Source: an uncultured Prevotella sp. (lineage in GTDB: Bacteria; Bacteroidota; Bacteroidia; Bacteroidales; Bacteroidaceae). Taken from it: DNA of 64,000 bases. Within the stretch, counting starts at the first letter, position 1; every line of letters begins with the position of its first letter. Where the stretch lies: the NCBI GenBank assembly GCA_900553595.1, contig USEC01000003.1, positions 1-64,000 of the forward strand. Reading direction: 5' to 3'. Made by a program: the position numbers and the translations under genes. Shown one piece after another: positions 44,585-53,613 of the stretch. The notes under the pieces are model-generated. The model made no database searches and was not told the origin of the DNA. It saw only the letters and a program-made list of their open reading frames with translations.

Positions 44585-46141
44585 TCAAGGCATCTTCTTG
44601 ATGCACACCTGACGCACTTCAGCCCCATCGGCATCGGCGGTGAACATGATGAAGCCGGAGGCGTTGGCTGCGGCTCCACGGTCGGGGTTTACGAGGCGTA
44701 CATCCGACATGACGTGCTCGCCGTTGATGCTTACGCTCACCTTTCCGTCGTGCACACGGATGTTGGCGGTACACCATTCGCCCTCGGTGGCAAACCTGTG
44801 CCATGCCGCATCGCCTTCTATCCGTGCGCCCTGTGTGCGGCTCAGCGTGAGCACGGGCATGGAATGCAGACAAACGACAATCTTCCCCGGCGCCTTCCAG
44901 TCGAATGCCATGTCGAAGTCGGCAAGGTCTTCGGTCATCTTCCAGAAGCCGTTCTTGCCCATACTGGTGCTGCGCGCCATGGCAAGGTTGTAGCCGCAGT
45001 CGAGGCGGCACTCGTCCAATGCGTTCAGAACACGGTCGATGGCTTCGCCGGCGCCCTCCTCGTCGTAGTGACAGGCGAGCGAGTACTTGGCTGCGTTGAG
45101 CATGTTGTAGGCGTGTTTGCCGCCGTTTGCATAGGGATTGTTGCCCAGGATGTCGGCCACCGCCACCGCCGTTGCGTCGCCCATAGTGCGTGAGTCGTAG
45201 TATTTGCGTATGTATGCGAGTGCCTGTACGAGTCGTGTCGTACCGAGGTCTATTATTATCTTGCGTCTGATGTCGTCGCATGGGTTCAGTGCATCGGCCT
45301 CACGCAGAAGCAGATAGCGCATGGCAGGATTGAGGTTGAGCTGCCCCAGAAGCGTGATGTAGCGTGCCATGACGGCATCGCGCGCCTTTCCGTCGCGGTG
45401 GCGTGCCATGTTCAGCAGGCGAGGGAGTGCGGCGGAAGTGGCGTTGGTGCTGAGAAGGCTGTCGGCGGAAGCGTCGGGATGGGTGCGCATGCGGCCGATG
45501 AGGAGGTCGAGCGAACTCGTCCAGAACGGCACTGCGGCAGCCTTGGGGGCCGCTTTCGCCACGGGTGCAGCCACAGCCTTGCCCGCACGCGCCTTGACGA
45601 CGAGTGCCACGAGCGAGTCGGAAGCCGCGCCCATGCTCCCGGCACGGGCGATGTCGGCGTCGATGTCCTTCATGGAGACGAGCGCACGGAACGCCGCCGG
45701 AGCCATGTCGGCATCGCCGAGATACATGACAAGGTGCTGCACATCGTCGGCAGTGGCGCAGGTGACAAGTCCGTCGAGCAGATGGCGGCGCACGGCGGGG
45801 TCGTCGCTGCGGTCGATGGCCTTCTTCAATCCCTCGCGCATGGCATCGGCGTAGGGTGCACCCGTGGGTGTCTGCGTGAAGTCGGCAATGGCATCAATAA
45901 GCTTTATGCAAGCCTTTGCCTGTGCAGGGTCGTCGGGGTCGCCCATCCGGCTTATCATGTCGATGCTCATATCGGCGACGGAAGCCAACTGGCCCATCAC
46001 TTCAGCCGAGGGCATGTAGCCCGTCATCGTTATCTGGTTCACGGATTCTTCGGCAAGCCGCAAGGCCGTGCGTCTGCTCACCTGAGCCCCGGCAGTGAGA
46101 CACAGGAAGAGGGAAAAGAGTATAAATGTATTTTTTTTCAT
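44585..46141 (-). CDS. Secreted HEAT-like repeat protein with C-terminal sugar-hydrolase-like (DUF1080-type) region
   Basis: The 518-residue protein begins with a signal peptide (MKKNTFILFSLFLCLTAGAQ). The middle is made of repeated helical segments, Ala-rich and HEAT-like (RRHLLDGLVTCATADDVQHLV, LPRLLNMARHRDGKARDAVMARY), with an Ala/Pro/Lys linker at about 190-205. The last 150 residues (FWKMTEDLADFDMAFDWK, WHRFATEGEWCTANIRVHDGKVSVSINGEHV, SGFIMFTADADGAEVRQVCIKKMP) resemble the jelly-roll of DUF1080/3-keto-disaccharide hydrolase proteins. Probable location is periplasm or surface. The substrate is unknown. It marks the start of clearly more GC-rich DNA. Confidence 0.7.
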   Translation of the reverse strand: MKKNTFILFSLFLCLTAGAQVSRRTALRLAEESVNQITMTGYMPSAEVMGQLASVADMSIDMISRMGDPDDPAQAKACIKLIDAIADFTQTPTGAPYADAMREGLKKAIDRSDDPAVRRHLLDGLVTCATADDVQHLVMYLGDADMAPAAFRALVSMKDIDADIARAGSMGAASDSLVALVVKARAGKAVAAPVAKAAPKAAAVPFWTSSLDLLIGRMRTHPDASADSLLSTNATSAALPRLLNMARHRDGKARDAVMARYITLLGQLNLNPAMRYLLLREADALNPCDDIRRKIIIDLGTTRLVQALAYIRKYYDSRTMGDATAVAVADILGNNPYANGGKHAYNMLNAAKYSLACHYDEEGAGEAIDRVLNALDECRLDCGYNLAMARSTSMGKNGFWKMTEDLADFDMAFDWKAPGKIVVCLHSMPVLTLSRTQGARIEGDAAWHRFATEGEWCTANIRVHDGKVSVSINGEHVMSDVRLVNPDRGAAANASGFIMFTADADGAEVRQVCIKKMP

Positions 46142-46307
46142 TGTCGTTCAAACAGGATATTCCGCCTTACAATGCGATTTTTCCATCACCTGAAAAGCAT
46201 CTTTCTTGGAAACAGACGCAAAATTACTGAAAAAATCGCTGAAAAATGAAGCCCTGCCGGCTTTTCGTCGCAAACGGGCGGTTTTTCCCCTTTATATCAA
46301 GCACAGC

Positions 46308-46339
46308 TTTGCCCGTTACAACTTTTTTGCGTATCTTAG
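46308..46339 (+). promoter_or_regulatory. Probable promoter for the phosphoesterase gene
   Basis: TTTG at 46308-46311, 20 bases, TATCTTAG at 46332-46339, about 30 bases before the ATG. Confidence 0.5.
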
Positions 46340-46367
46340 CATCGACAAATGAAAAAACAAAACCAAA

Positions 46368-47363
46368 ATGAAAAGAAATAGCATAAAGACACTCATCTGC
46401 CTCGCGCTCATCGTCGCAGGAATGGGCAGCGCAACAGCGCAGACCCTGAAGTTCAACGCAAAGAAAACGCTGAAAATAGTGCAGTTCACCGATGTACATT
46501 GGAAGCCGGGCAAGCCGGAATCGAGCGCAGCTGCAAAGTGCATGAACGCCGTTCTCGACGCCGAGAAGCCCGACCTCGTGGTCTATACGGGCGATGTGGC
46601 GTACGACAAACCGGCTTTCGAGGCTCTCGACAGTGCCTTCGCGCCGGTGATAAGTCGCGGCATTCCGTTCGCATACACCTTCGGCAACCACGACGACGAG
46701 CAGGGACGCACACGTCAGGAGATATTCGACTATGTGCGCAAGAAGCCCCTCTGCCTCACCACTACGGCTGAGGGCGTGAGCGGAATGGCAAACTTCTGCC
46801 TGCCGGTGAAGTCGGCAGACGGCAAGCATGACGCCGCCGTGATATATGTGTTCGACAGCAATTCCTACTCATCAATAAAGGAAATAAAAGGCTACGACTG
46901 GGTACACCCCGACCAGATAGACTGGTATCGCAGCCAGAGCGCGACTTACACAAAGGCCAACGGAGGCAACCCTCTGCCCTCAATAGTATTTCAACACATC
47001 CCCGTACCGGAGTTTAACGATGCCGCACGAGACGAGGAAGCGCGCCTCATAGGCAAGCGTTTCGAGGAAGCCTGTGCTCCGAAGCTCAACACAGGAGAGT
47101 TTGCCGCCATGCGACTCAACGGCGACGTGATGGCAATGTTCGTGGGTCACGACCACATAAACAACTATTCAGTGCTCTACAAAGGCATCCTGCTCTCCTA
47201 CGGACAGTACACCGGCGGCCGCACCGTATATTGCCCGCAGCGCAACGGCGCACGCGTGATAGAGCTGACCGAGGGCAGCCGCACCTTCAAGACATGGCTG
47301 CGCATGGCCGACGGCGAAGTGCTCGACCCCATAACCTGCCCCGACGACTTCACGAAAGAATAA
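46368..47363 (+). CDS. Secreted calcineurin-like metallophosphoesterase
   Basis: The 331-residue protein has a signal peptide ending near GSATAQ (residue 25). The dinuclear-metal motifs are all present: FTDVHW near 40, YTGDVAYD near 70, FGNHDDE near 106, FQHIP near 209, and GHDH near 264. It is therefore probably an active periplasmic phosphoesterase of the purple acid phosphatase-like/Icc group. The substrate is not predictable. It stands alone between a divergent secreted-protein gene and a convergent acetyltransferase gene. Confidence 0.9.
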   Translation: MKRNSIKTLICLALIVAGMGSATAQTLKFNAKKTLKIVQFTDVHWKPGKPESSAAAKCMNAVLDAEKPDLVVYTGDVAYDKPAFEALDSAFAPVISRGIPFAYTFGNHDDEQGRTRQEIFDYVRKKPLCLTTTAEGVSGMANFCLPVKSADGKHDAAVIYVFDSNSYSSIKEIKGYDWVHPDQIDWYRSQSATYTKANGGNPLPSIVFQHIPVPEFNDAARDEEARLIGKRFEEACAPKLNTGEFAAMRLNGDVMAMFVGHDHINNYSVLYKGILLSYGQYTGGRTVYCPQRNGARVIELTEGSRTFKTWLRMADGEVLDPITCPDDFTKE

Positions 47364-47406
47364 GGAAAACAGGCCTTATGGAGCACGAAAGTTAAAATAA
47401 GTGTGC

Positions 47407-47451
47407 CAAAACGGGAGTTAGCGGAAGCCTGTTCCGCTAACTCCCGTTTTG
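47407..47451. terminator. Very stable bidirectional terminator
   Basis: A perfect 20-bp stem (47407-47426 with 47432-47451) with loop GCCTG ends in GTTTTGG on the + strand and GTTTTGG on the - strand, between convergent genes. Confidence 0.9.
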
Positions 47452-47461
47452 GAAAAGTCTC

Positions 47462-47896
47462 TCAAAGCCTCATCAGATACACGTTGGTCTCGCGCCGCTC
47501 GAAGCCCAAAGAGGCATACATGCGGTTGGCGGCAACGCGCGACGGGCGAGAAGTGAGCATGAGTTTGCAACCCGACGAACGCCGCGCAAAGTCAATGGCA
47601 TACTGCACTATCAGCCTGCCGAAGCCGCGTCCGCGGCACGATTCATCCACTACGACATCCTCAATCCACGCCTTACGCCCCGTGGGTGAGGTGTAGAAAG
47701 CCAGCGTAGCCATTGCGGCGATGCCGTCTTCTGCCTCCAAAAGGAACAGATGCGTGTCGCCCGACGCCGTCATCGACAGCAAATCCTGCACCGACAGCGG
47801 TCCGTGCGCTCTGCCAAACTGCTGCAACAGCCTGTTCACCGCCGCAGCAACGGCCTCGGAGCAATGCTCCATCTCATAAATTCTTACTTCCTGCAT
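47462..47896 (-). CDS. GNAT-family N-acetyltransferase
   Basis: The 144-residue protein has the GNAT fold: WIEDVVVDESCRGRGFGRLIVQYAIDFAR contains motif A with the acetyl-CoA pyrophosphate loop RGRGFGRL (about residues 88-95), and NRMYASLGFERR is the C-terminal motif B. It transfers an acetyl group to an unknown amine. It is a single gene between a terminator and the sulfur amino acid operon. Confidence 0.88.
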   Translation of the reverse strand: MQEVRIYEMEHCSEAVAAAVNRLLQQFGRAHGPLSVQDLLSMTASGDTHLFLLEAEDGIAAMATLAFYTSPTGRKAWIEDVVVDESCRGRGFGRLIVQYAIDFARRSSGCKLMLTSRPSRVAANRMYASLGFERRETNVYLMRL

Positions 47897-47960
47897 GATT
47901 GCAAAATTAGTGTTTTTAATTTTATTTCAATGCAATCGTGCATAAAAACGACATTTTTAT

Positions 47961-47990
47961 ATTGAGAAAAACAACTTTTTGCTACTTTTG
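47961..47990 (+). promoter_or_regulatory. Probable promoter for the sulfur amino acid operon
   Basis: ATTG at 47961-47964, 18 bases, TACTTTTG at 47983-47990. The ATG follows about 100 bases later. The leader shows no recognisable SAM riboswitch. Confidence 0.45.
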
Positions 47991-48087
47991 CATCCACTAC
48001 CGTCATCGTAAATAAAAGCACTTGCTACAATGCGGATGAGCACATGGCGGCAGAAGAAAGAAGTTTTCCAGTATAACAGAAAAATCA

Positions 48088-49266
48088 ATGAATAAACAGA
48101 CTTTAGCCATCGACACCCCGTTTCAGAAGTCCGATGCGTACGGCGCTCTGAGCATGCCCGTGTATCACACCTGTGCCTACGAGTTCGCCGACGCCACCGT
48201 TATGGCCGACGCTTTCTGCGGACGTATAGAGGAACCCGACTATTCCCGCGTGATGAACCCCACCGTGACATTCCTCGAACAGAAAGTGAAAGCCATAACA
48301 GGAGCCGAGCGTGTGACCGCACTCTCGTCGGGAATGGCGGCGATAAGCAATACCCTTCTGTCGCTTGTGGAAGCCGGCAGGAACGTGGTGACATCGCGTC
48401 ACATGTTCGGCAACACCTTCTCGCTGCTCACAAACACGCTGCCACGCCTCGGAGTGAAGGCTCACCTGTGCGACCTCACCAACCTCGACGAGGTGGAAAA
48501 GGCGGTGGACGACGACACATGCTGCATATTCCTTGAGACGATAACCAACCCACAACTGGAAGTGGCCGACCTCCCTGCGCTCGCACGCATAGCCCACAGC
48601 CACGGCATACCGCTTGTGGCTGACACGACAGTGATACCCTTCACCGAGTTCTCGGCAAAGGCTCTGGGCGTGGACATAGAGGTAGTCTCCACGACAAAAT
48701 ACCTCTCCGGCGGCGCAACCACCATCGGAGGAATGGTGATCGACTACGGCGGCCATCCCGAATTCGCACGCCGTCTGCACGATGAGATGCTCTTCAACCT
48801 CGGTGCCTACATGACTCCGCACGTCGCCTACATGCAGAACCTCGGACTGGAAAACCTGAAAGCACGCTACACCATGCAGTCGGCCAACACCATAGAGCTT
48901 GCCGAACGCCTGAAGACACTGCCGGGAATACGCGCGGTGAACTATGTAGGACTGCCCGACAACCGCTTCCATGAGATAGCCATGCGGCAGTTCGGCGGCA
49001 CGGCAGGGTGCATGTTCACCATCGACCTCGACTCCAAAGTGGCGTGCTTCCGCTTCATCAACCGTCTGAAACTCATACGCCGCGCCACCAACCTCTTCGA
49101 CAACCGCACGCTTGCGATACATCCTGCGAGCACCATCTTCGGTCCGTTCAGCGACGAGCAGCGCCGCGCAATGGACGTACTCGACACTACCATAAGAATA
49201 AGCGTGGGTCTGGAAAGCGTCGACGACCTCTTCGAGGACTTCAGACAGGCTCTGGACGAGGGCTGA
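48088..49266 (+). CDS. PLP-dependent Cys/Met metabolism enzyme (O-acetylhomoserine sulfhydrylase or cystathionine gamma-synthase type)
   Basis: The 392-residue protein belongs to the Cys/Met metabolism PLP family: YSRVMNPTVTFLEQKV near residue 51, SSGMAAISNTLLSL near 74, ETITNPQLEVAD near 151, and the PLP lysine Lys204 in VSTTKYLSGGATTIGG. It may form homocysteine or cystathionine, or break down methionine. These activities cannot be told apart from motifs alone. The next gene encodes a MalY-type beta-lyase 26 bases downstream, so the pair could carry sulfur from cysteine to homocysteine. Confidence 0.85.
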   Translation: MNKQTLAIDTPFQKSDAYGALSMPVYHTCAYEFADATVMADAFCGRIEEPDYSRVMNPTVTFLEQKVKAITGAERVTALSSGMAAISNTLLSLVEAGRNVVTSRHMFGNTFSLLTNTLPRLGVKAHLCDLTNLDEVEKAVDDDTCCIFLETITNPQLEVADLPALARIAHSHGIPLVADTTVIPFTEFSAKALGVDIEVVSTTKYLSGGATTIGGMVIDYGGHPEFARRLHDEMLFNLGAYMTPHVAYMQNLGLENLKARYTMQSANTIELAERLKTLPGIRAVNYVGLPDNRFHEIAMRQFGGTAGCMFTIDLDSKVACFRFINRLKLIRRATNLFDNRTLAIHPASTIFGPFSDEQRRAMDVLDTTIRISVGLESVDDLFEDFRQALDEG

Positions 49267-49292
49267 AACAAGACATTACAAAACAGCAAACC

Positions 49293-50471
49293 ATGACATA
49301 CGATTTCGACAAGATCATCGACCGCCACGGCACAGGAGCCCTGGCTCTCGACGTGCTGCAGGAGCGTTACGGCAAAGCCGACCTCATGCCGCTGTGGGTA
49401 GCCGACATGAACTTCGCCACACCACAGTTCATCACCGACGCCATGAAGCGTCGCCTCGACCACTCCCTCTTCGGCTATACCGTCGTACCCAAGGACTTCT
49501 GGCCGACAGTGACACGCTGGATTGACACACACCACCAATGGACGGTGCGCGAGGAATGGATGCGTTTCGTTCCGGGCATAGTGAAAGGCATAGGCTTCGT
49601 GGTGAACGTGTTCGTGAAACCCGACGAGAAGGTGATAATACAACCGCCCGTCTATCACCCCTTCCGCCTCACTCCCGCAGGCAACGGGCGCGAAGTAGTG
49701 ATGAACCCGCTCATCCGTCACGACGACGGCAGCTACTCGATGGACTTCGACAACCTCGCCGAAGTGGCCGACGACAAGTGCCGTCTGCTCATACTCAGCA
49801 ATCCGCACAACCCTGCCGGAATAGTGTGGGACGAGGAGACACTGCGCCGTCTGGCACACTTCTGCGCCGAACGCGGCATCATCGTCATCTCCGACGAGAT
49901 ACACTGCGACATGGCTCTCTTCGGCAACAGACACCATCCGTTCGCATCGGTGTCGGAGGAAGCGGCGCAATGCAGCATCACCTTCGGCGCACCATCGAAG
50001 ACTTTCAACATCGCCGGCATAGTGAGTTCCTACTGCATAGTGCCCAATGAGGAACTGCGCAACCGACTGTTCAGCTGGATGGCAGCCAACGAACTCGACG
50101 AACCGCACATCTTCGCGCCCATAGCCACAATGGCGGCATTCAACGAGGGCGAGGAGTGGCGACGCCAGATGCTGCACTATATCGAGGGTAACATAATGTT
50201 TGTGGAGGAATATCTGAAAGAGAACCTACCGCAAATAAAGCCGCTGCGCCCGCAGGCGTCGTTCCTTGTGTGGCTCGACTGCCGCGGACTGCGTCTGCAA
50301 CACGACGCACTCGTCAGCCTGTTCGTGGACGAAGCAGGACTCGCTCTCAACGACGGTGAGATGTTCGGAAAGGGCGGCGAGGGCTTCATGCGCATGAACA
50401 TCGCCTCGCCACGCGCCGTGCTCCGCGAGGCACTCGGCAGACTTAAAGACACCGTGGAGAGGAGAAAGTAA
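49293..50471 (+). CDS. MalY/PatB-type cystathionine beta-lyase (aminotransferase fold)
   Basis: Starting at the ATG giving MTYDFDKIIDRHGTGALALDV, the protein has 392 residues. It shows the MalY/PatB markers PLWVADMNFATP near residue 32, SNPHNPAGIVW near 169, SDEIHCDMALFG near 199 and the PLP lysine Lys236 in GAPSKTFNIAG. It cleaves cystathionine to homocysteine, pyruvate and ammonia. It is the second gene of the pair that begins at 48088. A REPIN-like element and array 6 follow. Confidence 0.9.
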   Translation: MTYDFDKIIDRHGTGALALDVLQERYGKADLMPLWVADMNFATPQFITDAMKRRLDHSLFGYTVVPKDFWPTVTRWIDTHHQWTVREEWMRFVPGIVKGIGFVVNVFVKPDEKVIIQPPVYHPFRLTPAGNGREVVMNPLIRHDDGSYSMDFDNLAEVADDKCRLLILSNPHNPAGIVWDEETLRRLAHFCAERGIIVISDEIHCDMALFGNRHHPFASVSEEAAQCSITFGAPSKTFNIAGIVSSYCIVPNEELRNRLFSWMAANELDEPHIFAPIATMAAFNEGEEWRRQMLHYIEGNIMFVEEYLKENLPQIKPLRPQASFLVWLDCRGLRLQHDALVSLFVDEAGLALNDGEMFGKGGEGFMRMNIASPRAVLREALGRLKDTVERRK

Positions 50472-50561
50472 AGGCGTCGGCAGTATGGAGGAAGAAGAAA
50501 AATATCATCCCAGTTCGGCAAAAGCAGAACGTTGATATTTTACGAATTAGTTTCAACAAGC

Positions 50562-50665
50562 TATAGGAGGTCGAGCGTCCCGCTCGACAACACTGATCGA
50601 GAATGCAAGTCTTGTGGATGTATTCTTTGGTCGGTGCTGTCGAGCGGGACGCTCGACCTCCTATA
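50562..50665. repeat. REPIN-like pair of inverted REP hairpins
   Basis: Two 32-base arms (50562-50593 and 50634-50665) are inverted copies with one mismatch. Each arm contains the tetranucleotide GGAG followed directly by the hairpin GTCGAGCG, 3-base loop, CGCTCGAC. A GGAG or GTAG tetranucleotide before a GC-rich imperfect palindrome is the hallmark of REP sequences mobilised by RAYT (TnpA-REP) transposases. The middle 40 bases are non-repetitive. No RAYT gene lies in the window. Confidence 0.75.
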
Positions 50666-50736
50666 ATTTTCAAAAGAAATCACAATAGTGATTGCTGCTA
50701 TCAACCTTTTATTTTCAAAATGAATTCCCTGCTTTT

Positions 50737-50819
50737 CAAACAAGGCTTCTTTGCATCACAAACAAGGCTTCTTTGCACTGTAAACAAGGCTTGTTTGTGA
50801 GGCAAAGAAGCCTTGTTTA
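50737..50819. repeat. Four-unit palindromic array 6
   Basis: Units at 50737-50753, 50759-50775, 50781-50797 and 50803-50819; spacers CATCA, CACTG and TGAGG. Units 1 and 2 are identical, and both are complementary to unit 4 at all three variable positions. It lies 71 bases after the REPIN-like element, between two + strand genes. Confidence 0.95.
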
Positions 50820-50923
50820 CAAAACAGACATATACGGATGCAGACGCATAGATACAGTGTACTGAAAACCAACACATTACGCTAAACAAAAAGAGGGTAC
50901 AAGAGAGATTTTCATGGCGAATG

Positions 50924-50955
50924 CTTGCCAGTTTCGTGCGAAATGAGTAAATTTG
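50924..50955 (+). promoter_or_regulatory. Probable promoter for the TraB-like gene
   Basis: CTTG at 50924-50927, 20 bases, TAAATTTG at 50948-50955, 37 bases before the ATG. Confidence 0.5.
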
Positions 50956-50992
50956 CCATTATTAACCGATTTCGTAACAGAAAAACTGATTT

Positions 50993-51901
50993 ATGAAGAA
51001 AATAGCAACATTACTCATAGCGACACTGCTCGTCGCTGCAAGCGCAAGTGCACAGGTGCTCTACCGCATTTCCAGCAACACACTGGAGAAACCGTCGTAC
51101 ATCATCGGCACATTCCACCTCGCCAACGTGAGCTTCGTACACCAGATACCAGGCGTGAAGCAGGCACTCACCGACACCGAGCAGGTGTACGGAGAAGTGA
51201 AATGGGACTCCATGACAAACCTCGACTCGCTGAAAATGATGCAGAAGAAGATGATGATGCCCGAAGGACAGACACTCAAGACTGTGCTGACAAAAGAGCA
51301 ATTCGCCAAACTCGACGCATTCATCACCAAGACAATGGGCGTGGGACTCTCCAACCCGATGGTGTTCGCACAGATGGGACAGCTCGCACCGGGCGCATTG
51401 GCAACACAGTTGCAGACACTCCTGTACATGTCGAACCACATAGGAGAGTTCGACCCGACAAACACCATCGACCAGTACTTCCAGACACAGGCAAAGAACA
51501 ACAACGAACCCACCGAAGGCCTTGAAACAATGGAGTTCCAGGCCGGACTCCTCTACGCCATGGTGCCGCTCGAAAGACAGGTGACACAGCTGATGTGCCT
51601 GCTCGACAACACCGAATACTACGCCGGACTCCTCGACCGTATGGCGGAAGCCTACTACAGCCAGGACCTCAATGCTCTCGAAAAGACAATGGACGAGAAA
51701 CTGAGCGCAACCTGCGACGCCACAGAAGAGGAGAAGGCAGCACTCATAGACAACCGCAACAGGGACTGGGCGACAAAGATGCCGGCGATAATGTCGGCAC
51801 GCCCCACCATGTTTGTAGTGGGAGCCGGACACCTCACAGGCGACAAAGGCGTGCTCGCGCTGCTGCGGAACGCCGGCTACACGGTGGAGGCAGTGAAGTA
51901 G
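50993..51901 (+). CDS. TraB/GumN-family secreted protein
   Basis: The 302-residue protein has a signal peptide (MKKIATLLIATLLVAASASAQ). It carries the family's two conserved GxxH sites: SYIIGTFHLANVSFVHQIP near residue 36 and FVVGAGHLTGDKGVLALL near 275, which are thought to form a metal-dependent protease-like active site. Homologs are called TraB/GumN and their physiological role in Bacteroidetes is unclear. It is followed by an unknown-function gene 65 bases downstream. Confidence 0.85.
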   Translation: MKKIATLLIATLLVAASASAQVLYRISSNTLEKPSYIIGTFHLANVSFVHQIPGVKQALTDTEQVYGEVKWDSMTNLDSLKMMQKKMMMPEGQTLKTVLTKEQFAKLDAFITKTMGVGLSNPMVFAQMGQLAPGALATQLQTLLYMSNHIGEFDPTNTIDQYFQTQAKNNNEPTEGLETMEFQAGLLYAMVPLERQVTQLMCLLDNTEYYAGLLDRMAEAYYSQDLNALEKTMDEKLSATCDATEEEKAALIDNRNRDWATKMPAIMSARPTMFVVGAGHLTGDKGVLALLRNAGYTVEAVK

Positions 51902-51966
51902 GGACTACGCTGCCGCCAGTAAGAACAACAACCGGCGAAAAGCACCCCTGCTAACATCAACCGACT

Positions 51967-53493
51967 ATGAAAAGAAAAAGAACAATATTTATAAAGGACT
52001 GGATGACACTACATCCATTCTCCAAGTCAGGCGAAACAGACCTGTACTACACCAATCTTGCCGACAAGGTATGCGCGATAATCGAAGACTCCGAGTACGG
52101 CAAGCTGCTGCGAAACAAAGGCGACCTCATATACCTCAGCCTGTGCGTCACATCATGGTTTGAAGACGTGATTTCACAACTCGGCATCTGGAAGGCGTTC
52201 ACCACAGAGTGCAAGCAACGCTACGGCACATACATACCGTTCTACGACACCGACGGCACATACATACAGGACGAGATAAACCTCGCCGACGTGAAATTCC
52301 TGCTCTGGCACCATGTGCAGCACATCTACTTCGACAACGAATTCATCTACCCCAACACCGACGGACTCGAAGAAACGGCAGAGAAGATATACGAACTCTT
52401 CGACAAGGAATACGAGACAGCGCCCGAAAACGAGAACCTCAGACGGTTGCTATGCACCGACGAGGTGACAGAGAACGACTTCTACCAGTATCGCGACCTG
52501 CTCAAATGGTTCCACTACGGATGCTACTTCAACCTCGGCAACAACAAGATACTGCGCCAGAGCATTGAAAACGCAGCACATGAAGCACACAACCAGACAG
52601 AGCTCAACCTCATAACCTACGACATACAGAACGAACTCGTGTCGGTGTCGCGCAGCAATCTGCTATCACTCACCACACCTGAATGGATGGCACGCATAGC
52701 AAGCCTGCACCCGGCACGCAAGATATGGGCAGAAGCGGAGTGCAAACCGGTCAGCTACTACACCATAGAACGCGAGGACGAAAGCTACATCTACATGAAG
52801 GACCTGCTCACCGGCGAGAAGGGAATAAAAGTGAACAAACTCTCGGTGCAGATGGAACACATCGACAAACTCATAGAGAACAAGAGCATTGCGACAGCCG
52901 TCCTCTTCCGCTACGGCAGCAGCTGGTGGCTCAACGGAATACTCTCAGCCGTCGATAACAAGAAGGACACCAAGGAAATGATAGCCAAGGAAAAGGCGAA
53001 ACGCAGACACACCGACGAGAAAGCAATATACGACAGGTTCAAAGAAGCAAACGGAGGCAAGTGGTACGCATTCTTCAAGGACAGAAAAGCACTGCTGCAA
53101 TTCCTCAACAACGACATGGGATTCGCCAACATGACAATGGAATCGCTGCCGGAGATAAAGGAAGTCGGCGACACGATACTCGCTTGCGCGACTCCGCACT
53201 GCGGCATGCGTATGCTCTTCGGAATGGCTCCATGCATAAAATCCGACGACAATCCGCTCTACGACGAAGCCACAGCCAAGAAATATGCACAGAACTTCCT
53301 CTTCAACGAGGAGAACATACCATACGAAGTAGCAACCCTCTTCAACGAGAAAGGAATGCTGCCCGACGCCACGGCAGAGAACGAAGCCGACCCCAAACTG
53401 CGCAACATGCTCGACGCAAACCGCCAGTTCATCATCGACTACAACCTGCACGGCAGACGCGACACCGACCTGTCGCCCGCCGGACAGTGGTAA
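51967..53493 (+). CDS. Bacteroidetes hypothetical protein, possibly DUF3843
   Basis: The 508-residue protein has no signal peptide or membrane segment. It is rich in aromatic and charged residues, with many Tyr/Trp in the N-terminal half (DLIYLSLCVTSWFEDVISQLGIWKAF, HHVQHIYFDNEFIYP, LKWFHYGCYFNLGNNK). The C-terminal half has WWLNGIL and a CATPHCGMRMLFGMAPCIKSDDNP block with three cysteines near residue 400-415. By recall it resembles the uncharacterised DUF3843 family of Bacteroidales, but I could not check. It lies between the TraB-like gene and malQ on the same strand. Function unknown. Confidence 0.65.
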   Translation: MKRKRTIFIKDWMTLHPFSKSGETDLYYTNLADKVCAIIEDSEYGKLLRNKGDLIYLSLCVTSWFEDVISQLGIWKAFTTECKQRYGTYIPFYDTDGTYIQDEINLADVKFLLWHHVQHIYFDNEFIYPNTDGLEETAEKIYELFDKEYETAPENENLRRLLCTDEVTENDFYQYRDLLKWFHYGCYFNLGNNKILRQSIENAAHEAHNQTELNLITYDIQNELVSVSRSNLLSLTTPEWMARIASLHPARKIWAEAECKPVSYYTIEREDESYIYMKDLLTGEKGIKVNKLSVQMEHIDKLIENKSIATAVLFRYGSSWWLNGILSAVDNKKDTKEMIAKEKAKRRHTDEKAIYDRFKEANGGKWYAFFKDRKALLQFLNNDMGFANMTMESLPEIKEVGDTILACATPHCGMRMLFGMAPCIKSDDNPLYDEATAKKYAQNFLFNEENIPYEVATLFNEKGMLPDATAENEADPKLRNMLDANRQFIIDYNLHGRRDTDLSPAGQW

Positions 53494-53613
53494 AGACATA
53501 AGTTCCGCAAGTCTCCGACACACTTCCGACACACAGCCTTTCCGCAGGAAGCATGCCGCAGACGGGCGGAACTTCTATAACAACGAACAAGCAAAAGAAC
53601 TACTACCTGCATT

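Noticed and set aside
45398..46249. A 283-codon + strand frame opposite the HEAT-like secreted protein, and comparable long antisense frames in malQ, tsf and porU
   Set aside because: These arise from GC-rich codon structure on the other strand; they have no start context or family resemblance and are wholly covered by well supported genes.
47991..48087. SAM riboswitch before the sulfur amino acid operon
   Set aside because: The leader is under 100 nt and shows no SAM-aptamer stems or conserved blocks.
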